Shown piece after piece: positions 7,689 through 14,943 of a DNA stretch of 64,000 nucleotides. Under the pieces are notes generated by a model. It saw only the letters and a program-made list of their open reading frames with translations. It had not been told where the DNA came from and ran no database searches. The DNA lies in the NCBI RefSeq assembly GCF_914271485.1, contig NZ_CAJZAG010000008.1, positions 248,001 through 312,000 on the forward strand. Reading direction: 5' to 3'. Numbering within the stretch: the stretch's first letter is position 1; the number at the start of each line of letters is the position of its first letter. Source of the stretch: Cupriavidus pampae (GTDB lineage: Bacteria; Pseudomonadota; Gammaproteobacteria; Burkholderiales; Burkholderiaceae). The translations under genes and the position numbers were made by a program.

Positions 7689-8805
7689 GCGCGGGCATGA
7701 AGCGCAGCAGGTTCGGGCGCGGCGAATTCAGCAGCAGGCCTTCCGGACCCATGTCGCGCGCTTCCTCCACGAGCTGCGGACCGATGTCCTTGCCGAGCTT
7801 CAGTGCGCGCAGCAGGCCGTCACCGCGCTCGCCCTCGAGGCCGAACTCGGCGGTCAGGGCCAGCAGTTGCTCGCGCAGGTAGTCGGCCTTGGCGCGCACG
7901 TCCTCGAGGAAGCCCGGGGCCACCAGTTGCTCGATGACCGCGGCACCCACCGCGGTCATCAGCGGGTTGCCGTTGTAGGTGCCACCCTGGTCGCCGGCCT
8001 CGAAGCTCGCCACGTCGGCCTTGCACAGCAGCGCGGCCAGCGGCACGCCACCACCGATGCCCTTGCCGAGCGTCATGATGTCCGGCTCCACGCCGGACAG
8101 CTCGTACGCGAACAGCGTGCCGCAGCGGCCGCAACCGGTCTGCACTTCATCGACGATGAACAGCAGGTTGTGCTTGTCGGCCAGCGCGCGCAGGCCTTTC
8201 ATGAACTCGCGCGTGGCGGGAATCACGCCGCCTTCGCCCTGCACCGGCTCTAGCATGATGCCGACGGTCTTGTCGTTGATAAGCGCTTCCACCGACGCCA
8301 GGTCGTTGAGTTCCGCCTTGGGGAAGCCCGGTACCTGCGGCGCGAAGATCGTGTCCCAGCCGGCCTTGCCCGACGCGCTCATGGTAGCGAGCGTGCGGCC
8401 GTGGAAGCTGTGGTTCATCGTGATGATTTCGTAGGCGCCGTTCTTGTGCTTGCGGCCCCACTTGCGCGCGAGCTTGATCGCGCCTTCATTGGCCTCGGCG
8501 CCGCTGTTCGCGAAGAACACCTTGTCGAAGCAGCTGTGGTCGGTCAGCAGGCCGGCCAGCTTCAGCATCGGCTCGTTGTAGAACGCGGGGCTCGGGTTCA
8601 GGAGCTTGCGCGCCTGCTTTTCCAGCGCGGCGATCATCACGTCGTCCGAATGGCCCAGGCTGTTGACCGCCCAGCCCTGCACGAAATCGAGATAGCGCTT
8701 GCCGTTGTGATCCGTCAGCCACGACCCCTTGCCTTCGGTGAAGACCAGCTCGGGACGGTTGGTGATGTACATCAGGGATTGGACGGGATACTCAGCAAAT
8801 GCCAT
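7618..8805 (-). CDS. argD: Acetylornithine aminotransferase
   Basis: PLP-dependent class III aminotransferase of 395 residues that converts N-acetylglutamate semialdehyde to N-acetylornithine in arginine synthesis. The start MAFAEYP lies behind CCAGGAG. Family marks are NSGAEANEGAIKLAR, the phosphate-contacting SFHGRT, the cofactor Asp in IVDEVQTG and the Schiff-base Lys in TLGKGIGGGVPL. Upstream are a short Arg-rich ORF and a terminator hairpin that could attenuate it. Succinylornithine or ornithine aminotransferase activity cannot be excluded from sequence alone. The 3' end overlaps the convergent trypsin-fold gene. Confidence 0.9.
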   Translation of the reverse strand: MAFAEYPVQSLMYITNRPELVFTEGKGSWLTDHNGKRYLDFVQGWAVNSLGHSDDVMIAALEKQARKLLNPSPAFYNEPMLKLAGLLTDHSCFDKVFFANSGAEANEGAIKLARKWGRKHKNGAYEIITMNHSFHGRTLATMSASGKAGWDTIFAPQVPGFPKAELNDLASVEALINDKTVGIMLEPVQGEGGVIPATREFMKGLRALADKHNLLFIVDEVQTGCGRCGTLFAYELSGVEPDIMTLGKGIGGGVPLAALLCKADVASFEAGDQGGTYNGNPLMTAVGAAVIEQLVAPGFLEDVRAKADYLREQLLALTAEFGLEGERGDGLLRALKLGKDIGPQLVEEARDMGPEGLLLNSPRPNLLRFMPALNVTRAEIDQMIGMLRTLLKKLA

Positions 8806-8860
8806 GGCGGACTCCTGGGGTCGGCATGAAACGATGGACGAAGCTACAAGGTGCAAAGCT

Positions 8861-8893
8861 AAAAAACAAAAAGCCACGGGGGCTGCCCGTGGC
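8861..8893 (-). terminator. Terminator hairpin in the argD leader (candidate attenuator)
   Basis: On the minus strand, GCCACGGG and CCCGTGGC arms around a five-base loop, followed by TTTTTGTTTTTT. It lies between the short leader ORF and argD, so it would stop transcripts before argD unless disrupted. GCCACG occurs again near the end of the leader ORF and could compete for the 3' arm. Confidence 0.65.
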
Positions 8894-8922
8894 TCGTTGA
8901 CCTGAACAAACGTTGTCGACGA

Positions 8923-8988
8923 TCAGCCGCGTGGCACCCCGGAGAGGGGCAACGTACGGAATTGGCGTCGGTTGCGTTGTTGGTTCAT
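8923..8988 (-). CDS. Arg-rich 21-residue leader peptide ORF upstream of argD
   Basis: A 22-codon frame, ATG at 8988 to TGA at 8923, translating to a peptide that begins MNQQRNRRQFR and ends VPRG, with five Arg among 21 residues. There is no room for a ribosome site: a consensus promoter ends seven bases before the ATG, so the transcript would start at or next to the A of the ATG (leaderless). It is followed by a hairpin and T-run, then argD. This is the layout of an amino-acid attenuator for an arginine gene, but no experiment or homologue is at hand, and the Arg codons are spread rather than in one run. Confidence 0.45.
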   Translation of the reverse strand: MNQQRNRRQFRTLPLSGVPRG

Positions 8989-8995
8989 GGCGGCC

Positions 8996-9024
8996 AATAT
9001 AAGGCGCATGTGCCCCGGTGTCAA
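8996..9024 (-). promoter_or_regulatory. Near-consensus sigma-70 promoter of the argD leader
   Basis: On the minus strand TTGACA (9024-9019), a 17-base spacer and TATATT (9001-8996). It matches consensus at the -35 box and in spacing. It points toward the leader ORF and argD. Confidence 0.75.
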
Positions 9025-9072
9025 AACGAAATTTGTCAGACTCCGGTGGCATTGTTGTGTCGGCGGAACGGC

Positions 9073-10116
9073 TTACACGTGCAGATCGGCCTCGGACGTG
9101 AACGAGTCGGCGAAGAACGCATCCTCGTGCAGCGCGCACTGCGCCGTGAAGTCTTGCCGCGCGGCGTTGACCATCACCGGCGCGCCGCAGGCATAGACCT
9201 CGTGGCCGGACAGATCCGGATGGTCGGCGATCACAGCCTGGTGCACGAAGCCTGTGCGGCCGGTCCACTGATCCTCGTCGGCCGCGTTGGACACGACTGG
9301 TACGTACCGGAAGTTCGGCAGATCGCGCGCCCACTGCTCGCACAGCGCGTGCATGTAGAGGTCGCGCGGACGGCGTCCACCCCAGTACAGCGTCATCGGG
9401 CGCTCGATGCCGGTGTACGCGGCATGCTCGACGATGGCCTTGATCGGCGCGAAGCCGGTGCCCGAGGCGAGCAAGATGATCGGCTTGTCCGAATCCTCGC
9501 GCAGGAAGAAGCTGCCGAGCGGGCCCTCGAAACGCAGGATGTCGCGCTCCTTCATCGCGGGCGCGCCTTCCTTGGCGCCGAACACGTAATCGGTGAACAC
9601 GCCGCCGGGCATATGGCGGATATGCAGTTCGATCGGGCCTTCCTCGTGCGGCGCGGTGGCGATGGAATAGCTGCGGCGCTTGCCGTCGCGCAGCAGGAAT
9701 TCGACATACTGGCCAGCCAGGAACTGCATGCGCTCGGTGGCGGGCAACTGCAGACGGATCGACATGACGTCGTCGGTCAGACGCTCGATCCCCTGCACGC
9801 GGCAGGGCACCTTCTTGATGGGGATGTCGCCGGCGCCGTGCACCTCGCGGCATTCGATCGTGATGTCGGAGGTGGCGGTCACGCAGCAGAACAGCGCGCG
9901 GCCCTCGGTCTTTTCCTGTGCCGTCAGGGCCGACGCGGCATGATCGCCCTGCACGAACGTGCCATCGACCACGCGGCCCTTGCACGAGCCGCATGCACCG
10001 TTCTTGCAGCCGTACGGCATGCCGATGCTGTGGCGGAGGGCGCCGCCGAGGATGGTTTCGTCAGCAGCCACTTCAAACTTGTGGCCACTGGGCATGACGG
10101 TAACTTGATAAGCCAT
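9073..10116 (-). CDS. 2Fe-2S ferredoxin/NAD(P)H-flavin reductase (CDP-6-deoxyglucoseen reductase-like)
   Basis: 347-residue electron-transfer flavoprotein. Residues 1-90 form a plant-type ferredoxin with the cluster motif CKNGACGSC and a later Cys in LFCC. A FAD-binding barrel with RRSYSIATAP follows, then an NAD(P)-binding domain with LLASGTGFAPIKAI and YACGAP. This order is that of oxygenase reductases and of the enzyme usually annotated as CDP-6-deoxy-delta-3,4-glucoseen reductase. No oxygenase or sugar gene lies nearby, so the partner is unknown. Its start is only 10 bases from the divergent SDR gene. Confidence 0.82.
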   Translation of the reverse strand: MAYQVTVMPSGHKFEVAADETILGGALRHSIGMPYGCKNGACGSCKGRVVDGTFVQGDHAASALTAQEKTEGRALFCCVTATSDITIECREVHGAGDIPIKKVPCRVQGIERLTDDVMSIRLQLPATERMQFLAGQYVEFLLRDGKRRSYSIATAPHEEGPIELHIRHMPGGVFTDYVFGAKEGAPAMKERDILRFEGPLGSFFLREDSDKPIILLASGTGFAPIKAIVEHAAYTGIERPMTLYWGGRRPRDLYMHALCEQWARDLPNFRYVPVVSNAADEDQWTGRTGFVHQAVIADHPDLSGHEVYACGAPVMVNAARQDFTAQCALHEDAFFADSFTSEADLHV

Positions 10117-10126
10117 AATCGGGTCT

Positions 10127-11218
10127 ATGAGCCAAACTCTGTCGCCGCTTGCGGCAACATCCTCTTTGTTGTCTTCTTCCTTGCCGTCCGGTCCGGCACA
10201 GTCGCGCCGCCTCGGTCGTCCGCGCCTGCTCATTGTCGGGTGCGGGGACGTGGGCACGCGCTGTCTGCGCATTCTGGCGACACGCATGCGCGTGTTCGCG
10301 GTGACATCGCAGCCGGGGCGGCGGGAAACCTTGCGCGCCGCTGGCGCCGTGCCGTTGTTAGCCGATCTCGATCGGCCGGCCACGCTTGCACGCCTGCGCG
10401 GACTGGCGGGCCGCGTGCTCGACCTTGCGCCGCCACCGGGACAGGGAGAGGGCGATCCACGCACACGTGCGCTGCTGGCCGCTTTGCGCCGCGGGATGTG
10501 GCGGAATGCAGCAAACAGTGCGCGCGCCACGCGCGCCAATGTCGCGCGACATCGTGCGAACGAGCCCGTCATTCTACCCGAGCGAGGCTGGCATCGCGCG
10601 TCCGTGCCGCGCACCCCGCACCTCTCGCATCTGGCACCGATGTCGTCCGGCGTCTTCGTCTACGCCAGTACCACCGGCGTCTATGGCGACCGCGGCGGCG
10701 CGCGCGTGCAGGAGTTCCATGCCGTGCGTCCGCAGACCGCGCGCGCCCGGCGGCGCGTGGCGGCCGAAGGCAGCGTGCGCGCGTTTGGCCGCGATGCAGG
10801 CTGGCGCGCGAGCATCGTGCGGATTCCGGGCATCTACGCCGAGGATCGGCTGCCGCTCGCGCGGCTGCACAAGCGCACGCCGGCGCTGGCGTCGCAGGAC
10901 GATGTCTACACGAGCCATATCCACGCCGACGACCTCGCGCGCACGATGATCGCCGCGTTATGGCGCGGCCGGCCGCAGCGCGTGGTGCATGCGAGCGACG
11001 ATACCGAACTGCGCATGGCCGACTACTTCGACCTGGTGGCGGATCGGCGCGGGCTGCCGCGCCCGCCGCGCATCACGCGCCAGGACGCGCGCGAGGTCAT
11101 CGACCCCACGCTGCTGAGCTTTATGAGCGAGTCGCGCCGGCTCGACAACCACCGGCTCAAACGCGAGCTGCGCGTGCGGCTGCGCTTCCCGACCGTACGG
11201 TCGTTCTTCGACGGCTGA
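10127..11218 (+). CDS. SDR-family NAD(P)-binding protein (epimerase-like)
   Basis: 363 residues with an N-terminal Rossmann motif LLIVGCGDVGTRC, a mid-region SGVFVYASTTGVYGDRGG typical of atypical short-chain dehydrogenases, and a C-terminal half resembling YeeZ-like proteins. The stretch around residues 115-165 is unusually Arg-rich and looks like a family-specific insert. The substrate is unknown. The ATG at 10127 is 10 bases from the divergent reductase gene, leaving each promoter inside its neighbour; no good ribosome site is visible. Confidence 0.7.
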   Translation: MSQTLSPLAATSSLLSSSLPSGPAQSRRLGRPRLLIVGCGDVGTRCLRILATRMRVFAVTSQPGRRETLRAAGAVPLLADLDRPATLARLRGLAGRVLDLAPPPGQGEGDPRTRALLAALRRGMWRNAANSARATRANVARHRANEPVILPERGWHRASVPRTPHLSHLAPMSSGVFVYASTTGVYGDRGGARVQEFHAVRPQTARARRRVAAEGSVRAFGRDAGWRASIVRIPGIYAEDRLPLARLHKRTPALASQDDVYTSHIHADDLARTMIAALWRGRPQRVVHASDDTELRMADYFDLVADRRGLPRPPRITRQDAREVIDPTLLSFMSESRRLDNHRLKRELRVRLRFPTVRSFFDG

Positions 11219-11278
11219 GGCCCTGCTTAACCGCTCTGGGTGGATGAGGCGGTGGCACGGCGCTTGCATGGCCATCTG

Positions 11279-11291
11279 CTGTCTATACAGG
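11279..11291. promoter_or_regulatory. Candidate HutC operator 1
   Basis: CTGTCTATACAGG, the reverse of CCTGTATAGACAG. The same 12-13-base word recurs at 11365 and 14906, always upstream of hut-linked genes. It is assigned to HutC by position, not by experiment. Confidence 0.55.
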
Positions 11292-11364
11292 ATGTGGCAT
11301 TCCGCCGCTTTGTGGTGCGTCAATGCCGACGAACTGGGTTGGATCGGTGCAAACCCTTCATTGA

Positions 11365-11378
11365 CTTGTATAGACAGG
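11365..11378. promoter_or_regulatory. Candidate HutC operator 2
   Basis: CTTGTATAGACAGG, 44 bases upstream of the transporter gene. It closely resembles the CTTGTAT–ACAAG type of site known for HutC in pseudomonads. It would control the ABC importer–hutC transcript, giving autoregulation. Confidence 0.65.
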
Positions 11379-11421
11379 TACCGCTAGATTTCCATCACCC
11401 GTCTAACAAGGAGCCGAGAGC

Positions 11422-12381
11422 ATGACCCGAGCAATGCTTGCCGTATTGGGAGCGACCGTATTGGGAGCCACCCTCTGCGTGGCGGGTGCCGCGCACGCCC
11501 AGAACGTGCCGGTGACGCTCGGCATGAGCGGGTGGACCGGGTTCGCGCCGCTGACGCTGGCGGACAAGGCCGGCATCTTCAAGAAGAACGGCGTGGACGT
11601 CGACATCAAGATGATTCCGCAGAAGGATCGTCATCTTGCGCTCGCTTCGGGGGCCATCCAGTGTGCGGCGACAACCGTCGAGACGCACGTCGCGTGGAAT
11701 GCCAACGGCGTGCCGATCACGCAGATCGTGCAGCTCGATAAATCGTACGGTGCGGACGGCCTGGCCGTGCGCGGCGACGTCAAGTCATTCGCTGACCTCA
11801 AGGGCAAGACCGTGGGCGTGGACGCCCCCGGTACCGCGCCGTATTTCGGCCTGGCGTGGATGCTCAAGAAGAACGGCATGACGCTCAAGGACGTCAAGAC
11901 CACCACGCTGTCGCCGCAGGCGGCCGCGCAGGCCTTCGTGGCGGGGCAGAACGATGCGGCGATGACGTACGAACCGTATCTGTCGACGGTACGCGCCAAT
12001 CCCGATAAGGGCCGCATTCTGGCGACCACGCTCGACTATCCGATGGTCACCGACACGCTGGGCTGCGCGCCCAAATGGCTCAAGGAGAATCCGAAAGCCG
12101 CGCAGGCGCTGGTGGACAGCTACTTCGAGGCGATCGACATGATCCGCCGCGACCCGGCCAAGTCCAACGAGATCATGGGCGGCGCGGTCAAGCAGACCGG
12201 CGAGCAGTTCGCCAAATCGTCCGCATACCTGCGCTGGCAGGACAAGGAAGCCAACCGCGCGTTCTTCGCGGGGGAGCTGGCGAGCTTCAGCAAGGAGTCG
12301 GCGGCGCTGCTGCTCGAGATCGGCGTGATCCGGCAAGTGCCGGACGTGACCACGCTGTATGACGCGCGCTTCCTCAAATAA
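11422..12381 (+). CDS. ABC transporter substrate-binding protein, SsuA/NMT1 type, hut-linked
   Basis: Periplasmic protein of 319 residues with a signal peptide ending AHAQ. The fold is that of NMT1/THI5-like and SsuA/TauA proteins (VTLGMSGWTGFAPLTLADKAG, then GKTVGVDAPGTAPYFG). An AAGGAG ribosome site lies before the ATG. It heads a unit with a permease, an ATPase and hutC and has two HutC-like sites upstream, so its ligand is probably histidine, urocanate or a related compound. That ligand is inferred from context; the family more often carries sulfonates or pyrimidine precursors. Confidence 0.85.
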   Translation: MTRAMLAVLGATVLGATLCVAGAAHAQNVPVTLGMSGWTGFAPLTLADKAGIFKKNGVDVDIKMIPQKDRHLALASGAIQCAATTVETHVAWNANGVPITQIVQLDKSYGADGLAVRGDVKSFADLKGKTVGVDAPGTAPYFGLAWMLKKNGMTLKDVKTTTLSPQAAAQAFVAGQNDAAMTYEPYLSTVRANPDKGRILATTLDYPMVTDTLGCAPKWLKENPKAAQALVDSYFEAIDMIRRDPAKSNEIMGGAVKQTGEQFAKSSAYLRWQDKEANRAFFAGELASFSKESAALLLEIGVIRQVPDVTTLYDARFLK

Positions 12382-12391
12382 GCCGCCGCGC

Positions 12392-13261
12392 ATGGAAACG
12401 TCCACTACGCATTCCTCCGCGCCACCCGCGGCGCTGGCCTCGCCTGCGACGTCCGCGATGTCCATCGGGCGCTGTCATCCGTGGCGACTGCCGCTCGAGC
12501 CGGTGTCTCCCCGCGCGCGCTGGCTGCTGGGGCTGTCGTTCTTCGTGCTGTTCTTCGCGGTGTGGGCGCTGGTGACGTTCGGCGGGCTGGTGCCGAAGAC
12601 CTTCCTTGCCGACCCGCTGACGATGGCGCGCGAGGGCGTGACGCTGTTCACGCAGTATGGCTTTCTCGGCGATATCGGCATGACGGTCTGGCGCGTGATC
12701 GGCGGCTTCGTGCTGGCGGCCGTGTTCGCGGTGCCGCTTGGCATCGCGATGGGCGCCTACAAGGCGGCCGAGGCGTTCTTCGAGCCGTTCGTTTCGTTTT
12801 GCCGCTACCTGCCCGCGTCGGCCTTCATTCCACTGCTGATCCTGTGGGCTGGCATCGGCGAGACGCAGAAGCTGCTGGTGATCTTTATCGGCTCGTTCTT
12901 CCAGATCGTGCTGATGGTCGCGGTGACCGTCGGCGGCGCGCGGCGCGACCTCGTCGAGGCTGCTTACACGCTGGGCGCCACGCCGCGCGGGATCGTGCGC
13001 CGCGTGCTGATTCCCGGCGCGGCGCCCGAGATCGCCGAGATCCTGCGACTGGTGCTGGGCTGGGCATGGACCTACGTGATCGTGGCCGAGCTGATTGGGT
13101 CGTCCTCGGGCATCGGCCATATGATCACCGACAGCCAGGCGTTGCTGAACACCGGTCAGATCATCTTCGGCATCATCGTGATCGGCTGCATCGGCCTGGT
13201 GTCCGACCTCGTCTTCAAGCTGGCCAACCGCCGGCTGTTCCCCTGGAGCGCGATCCGATGA
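12392..13261 (+). CDS. ABC transporter permease, SsuC/TauC type, hut-linked
   Basis: Inner-membrane permease of 289 residues with a hydrophilic N-terminus of about 45 residues and then six or so membrane spans. The BPD_transp_1 coupling motif is seen around DLVEAAYTLGATPRGIVRRVLIPGAAPEI. The ATG at 12392 comes 10 bases after the binding-protein stop. A later start near codon 24 is possible. It overlaps the ATPase gene by four bases (ATGA), showing tight coupling. Confidence 0.86.
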   Translation: METSTTHSSAPPAALASPATSAMSIGRCHPWRLPLEPVSPRARWLLGLSFFVLFFAVWALVTFGGLVPKTFLADPLTMAREGVTLFTQYGFLGDIGMTVWRVIGGFVLAAVFAVPLGIAMGAYKAAEAFFEPFVSFCRYLPASAFIPLLILWAGIGETQKLLVIFIGSFFQIVLMVAVTVGGARRDLVEAAYTLGATPRGIVRRVLIPGAAPEIAEILRLVLGWAWTYVIVAELIGSSSGIGHMITDSQALLNTGQIIFGIIVIGCIGLVSDLVFKLANRRLFPWSAIR

Positions 13262-14049
13262 GTGCGTTGTCGATCCAACAGGTTTCCCGCACGTTCACGA
13301 GCCCCAACGGTGGCGAAACGCAGGCCTTGCAGCCCGTGGATTTCGAGGTGCGTGACAACGACTTCGTGACGATCCTCGGCCCCTCCGGCTGCGGCAAGTC
13401 GACGTTGCTGCGTATCGTTGCCGGGCTCGATCGGCCGACGGGCGGGCGCGTGCTGCTCGACGGCCAGCCCGTGGTTGGGCCGGGCGCGGACCGCGGCATG
13501 GTGTTCCAGTCGTACACGTTGTTTCCCTGGCTGACGATCGAGCAGAACGTTCGCTTTGGCCTGCGCGAGCGCGGCATGAGCGTGGCCGAGCAGCGGGAAC
13601 GCAGCGATTTCTTTATCGCGCGCGTGGGGCTGCGCGGCTTCGAGCGGCATTTTCCGAAGCAGCTGTCGGGAGGCATGCAGCAGCGCACCGCGATCGCCCG
13701 TGCGCTGGCCAACGATCCGAAGATCCTGCTGCTGGACGAGCCGTTCGGTGCGCTCGACAACCAGACGCGCGTGCTGATGCAGGAGTTGCTGCTCGGGATC
13801 TGGGAGTCCGCGCGCAAGACGGTATTATTCGTCACGCATGATATCGACGAGGCCATCTTTATGGCCAACCGCGTGGCGGTGTTTTCCGCGCGCCCGGGTC
13901 GCATCAAATGCGAGATCGCGGTGGATTTTCCCCATCCGCGCCATTACACGATCAAGACTTCGTCCGAATTTTCCGCCTTGAAGGCAAGGCTGACGGAGGA
14001 GATCCGGGAAGAGATACGCGCCGAGGCGACGACCGCCGACGCGCACTGA
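13258..14049 (+). CDS. ABC transporter ATP-binding protein, SsuB/TauB type, hut-linked
   Basis: ATPase of 263 residues. Walker A is GPSGCGKST, Q-loop VFQSYTLFPW, signature LSGGMQQRTAIARAL, Walker B ILLLDEPFGALD and switch His in VTHD. The start overlaps the permease stop by four bases. hutC begins five bases after its stop, so transporter and repressor share a transcript. This completes the importer of the histidine-use cluster. Confidence 0.9.
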   Translation: MSALSIQQVSRTFTSPNGGETQALQPVDFEVRDNDFVTILGPSGCGKSTLLRIVAGLDRPTGGRVLLDGQPVVGPGADRGMVFQSYTLFPWLTIEQNVRFGLRERGMSVAEQRERSDFFIARVGLRGFERHFPKQLSGGMQQRTAIARALANDPKILLLDEPFGALDNQTRVLMQELLLGIWESARKTVLFVTHDIDEAIFMANRVAVFSARPGRIKCEIAVDFPHPRHYTIKTSSEFSALKARLTEEIREEIRAEATTADAH

Positions 14050-14054
14050 ATACC

Positions 14055-14831
14055 ATGAATCACGCCGCCAGCCCGACGTCGCCGTCCTCCCCGTTCGGTA
14101 CGCCCAACGCACCCGCCGCGCTTTATCAGCAGGTGAAGGACTACATTGCCCGGGAGATCCAGAGCGGCGCATGGCGCCCCGGCGATCGCGTACCGTCCGA
14201 GCAGGAGCTGGTGACACGGTTCTCGGTGTCGCGCATGACCGTCAACCGTGCGTTACGCGAATTAGCGGAGCAGGGGCGGGTGGTGCGCGTGGCCGGCGTG
14301 GGCACGTTCGTGGCGGAGCACAAGCCCCAGTCGACGCTGCTTTCCGTGGTCAATCTGCAGGATGAGATTCGCATGCGTGGGCACGACTATGCCTGCGACG
14401 TGATTCTGGTGGAGCGGGTGGCCGCGTCGATCGAGGTGGCCGCCGCGCTGGACCTGCGCACGGGCGAGTCGGTGTTCCATTCGGTATGCGTGCATCGCGA
14501 AGATGGCGTGCCGATTCAGCTCGAGGACCGCTACGTGAATCCGCGCGTGGCACCCGATTTCATTTCCCAGGATTTCCGCAATACGCAGCCCGGGGAATAC
14601 CTGCTGCGCAATGTGCCTTACGACCAGGTGGAACACGTGGTCGATGCGATCTCGGCGACGCCTGAGCAGGCCGCGCAGCTCGAGATGCCGGTGACGCAGC
14701 CGTGCCTGCTGCTGACGCGCCGCACGTGGACCGCCGGTACGCCTGTGACGTTTGTGCGCTGCCTGCATCCCGGCAACCGTTACCGGCTCGGCAGCCGCTT
14801 TCGGGCGGACGGCAACCCTGCATTCGGCTAG
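14055..14831 (+). CDS. hutC: Histidine utilization repressor HutC (GntR family)
   Basis: 258 residues. An N-terminal winged helix-turn-helix of the GntR type (about residues 20-85, with FSVSRMTVNRALRELAEQG) is followed by a UTRA ligand domain of the HutC subfamily. In characterised HutC proteins urocanate releases the repressor from DNA. The gene lies between the importer and hutH, and near-identical candidate operators occur upstream of both units (11279, 11365, 14906). A small 9-base tandem repeat begins at the stop codon. Confidence 0.9.
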   Translation: MNHAASPTSPSSPFGTPNAPAALYQQVKDYIAREIQSGAWRPGDRVPSEQELVTRFSVSRMTVNRALRELAEQGRVVRVAGVGTFVAEHKPQSTLLSVVNLQDEIRMRGHDYACDVILVERVAASIEVAAALDLRTGESVFHSVCVHREDGVPIQLEDRYVNPRVAPDFISQDFRNTQPGEYLLRNVPYDQVEHVVDAISATPEQAAQLEMPVTQPCLLLTRRTWTAGTPVTFVRCLHPGNRYRLGSRFRADGNPAFG

Positions 14832-14866
14832 CAACGTTAACAACGCTGACAACGCTCACAACGTTT
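14831..14866. repeat. 9-bp tandem repeat after hutC
   Basis: Four copies of a nine-base unit (GCAACGTTA, ACAACGCTG, ACAACGCTC, ACAACGTTT) starting at the last base of the hutC stop. It probably arose by slippage; no function is evident. Confidence 0.8.
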
Positions 14867-14904
14867 AGCAACTTCGTATTCCCATCGCGCCCATTTTTGG
14901 CTAA

Positions 14905-14930
14905 GCTGTATAGACAGGCTTATACAAGAG
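14905..14930. promoter_or_regulatory. Candidate HutC operator 3, before hutH
   Basis: CTGTATAGACAGG at 14906-14918 followed at once by CTTATACAAG, so two half-related words lie side by side. The hutH ATG is 14 bases downstream of the site, close enough for direct repression of the catabolic genes. Confidence 0.65.
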
Positions 14931-14943
14931 GTTATAAAGAGAC

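Noticed and set aside
8962..11247. 761-codon plus-strand frame across the reductase and SDR genes
   Set aside because: It runs antisense to the ferredoxin reductase and in the wrong frame of the SDR gene; composition is that of a GC-rich shadow.
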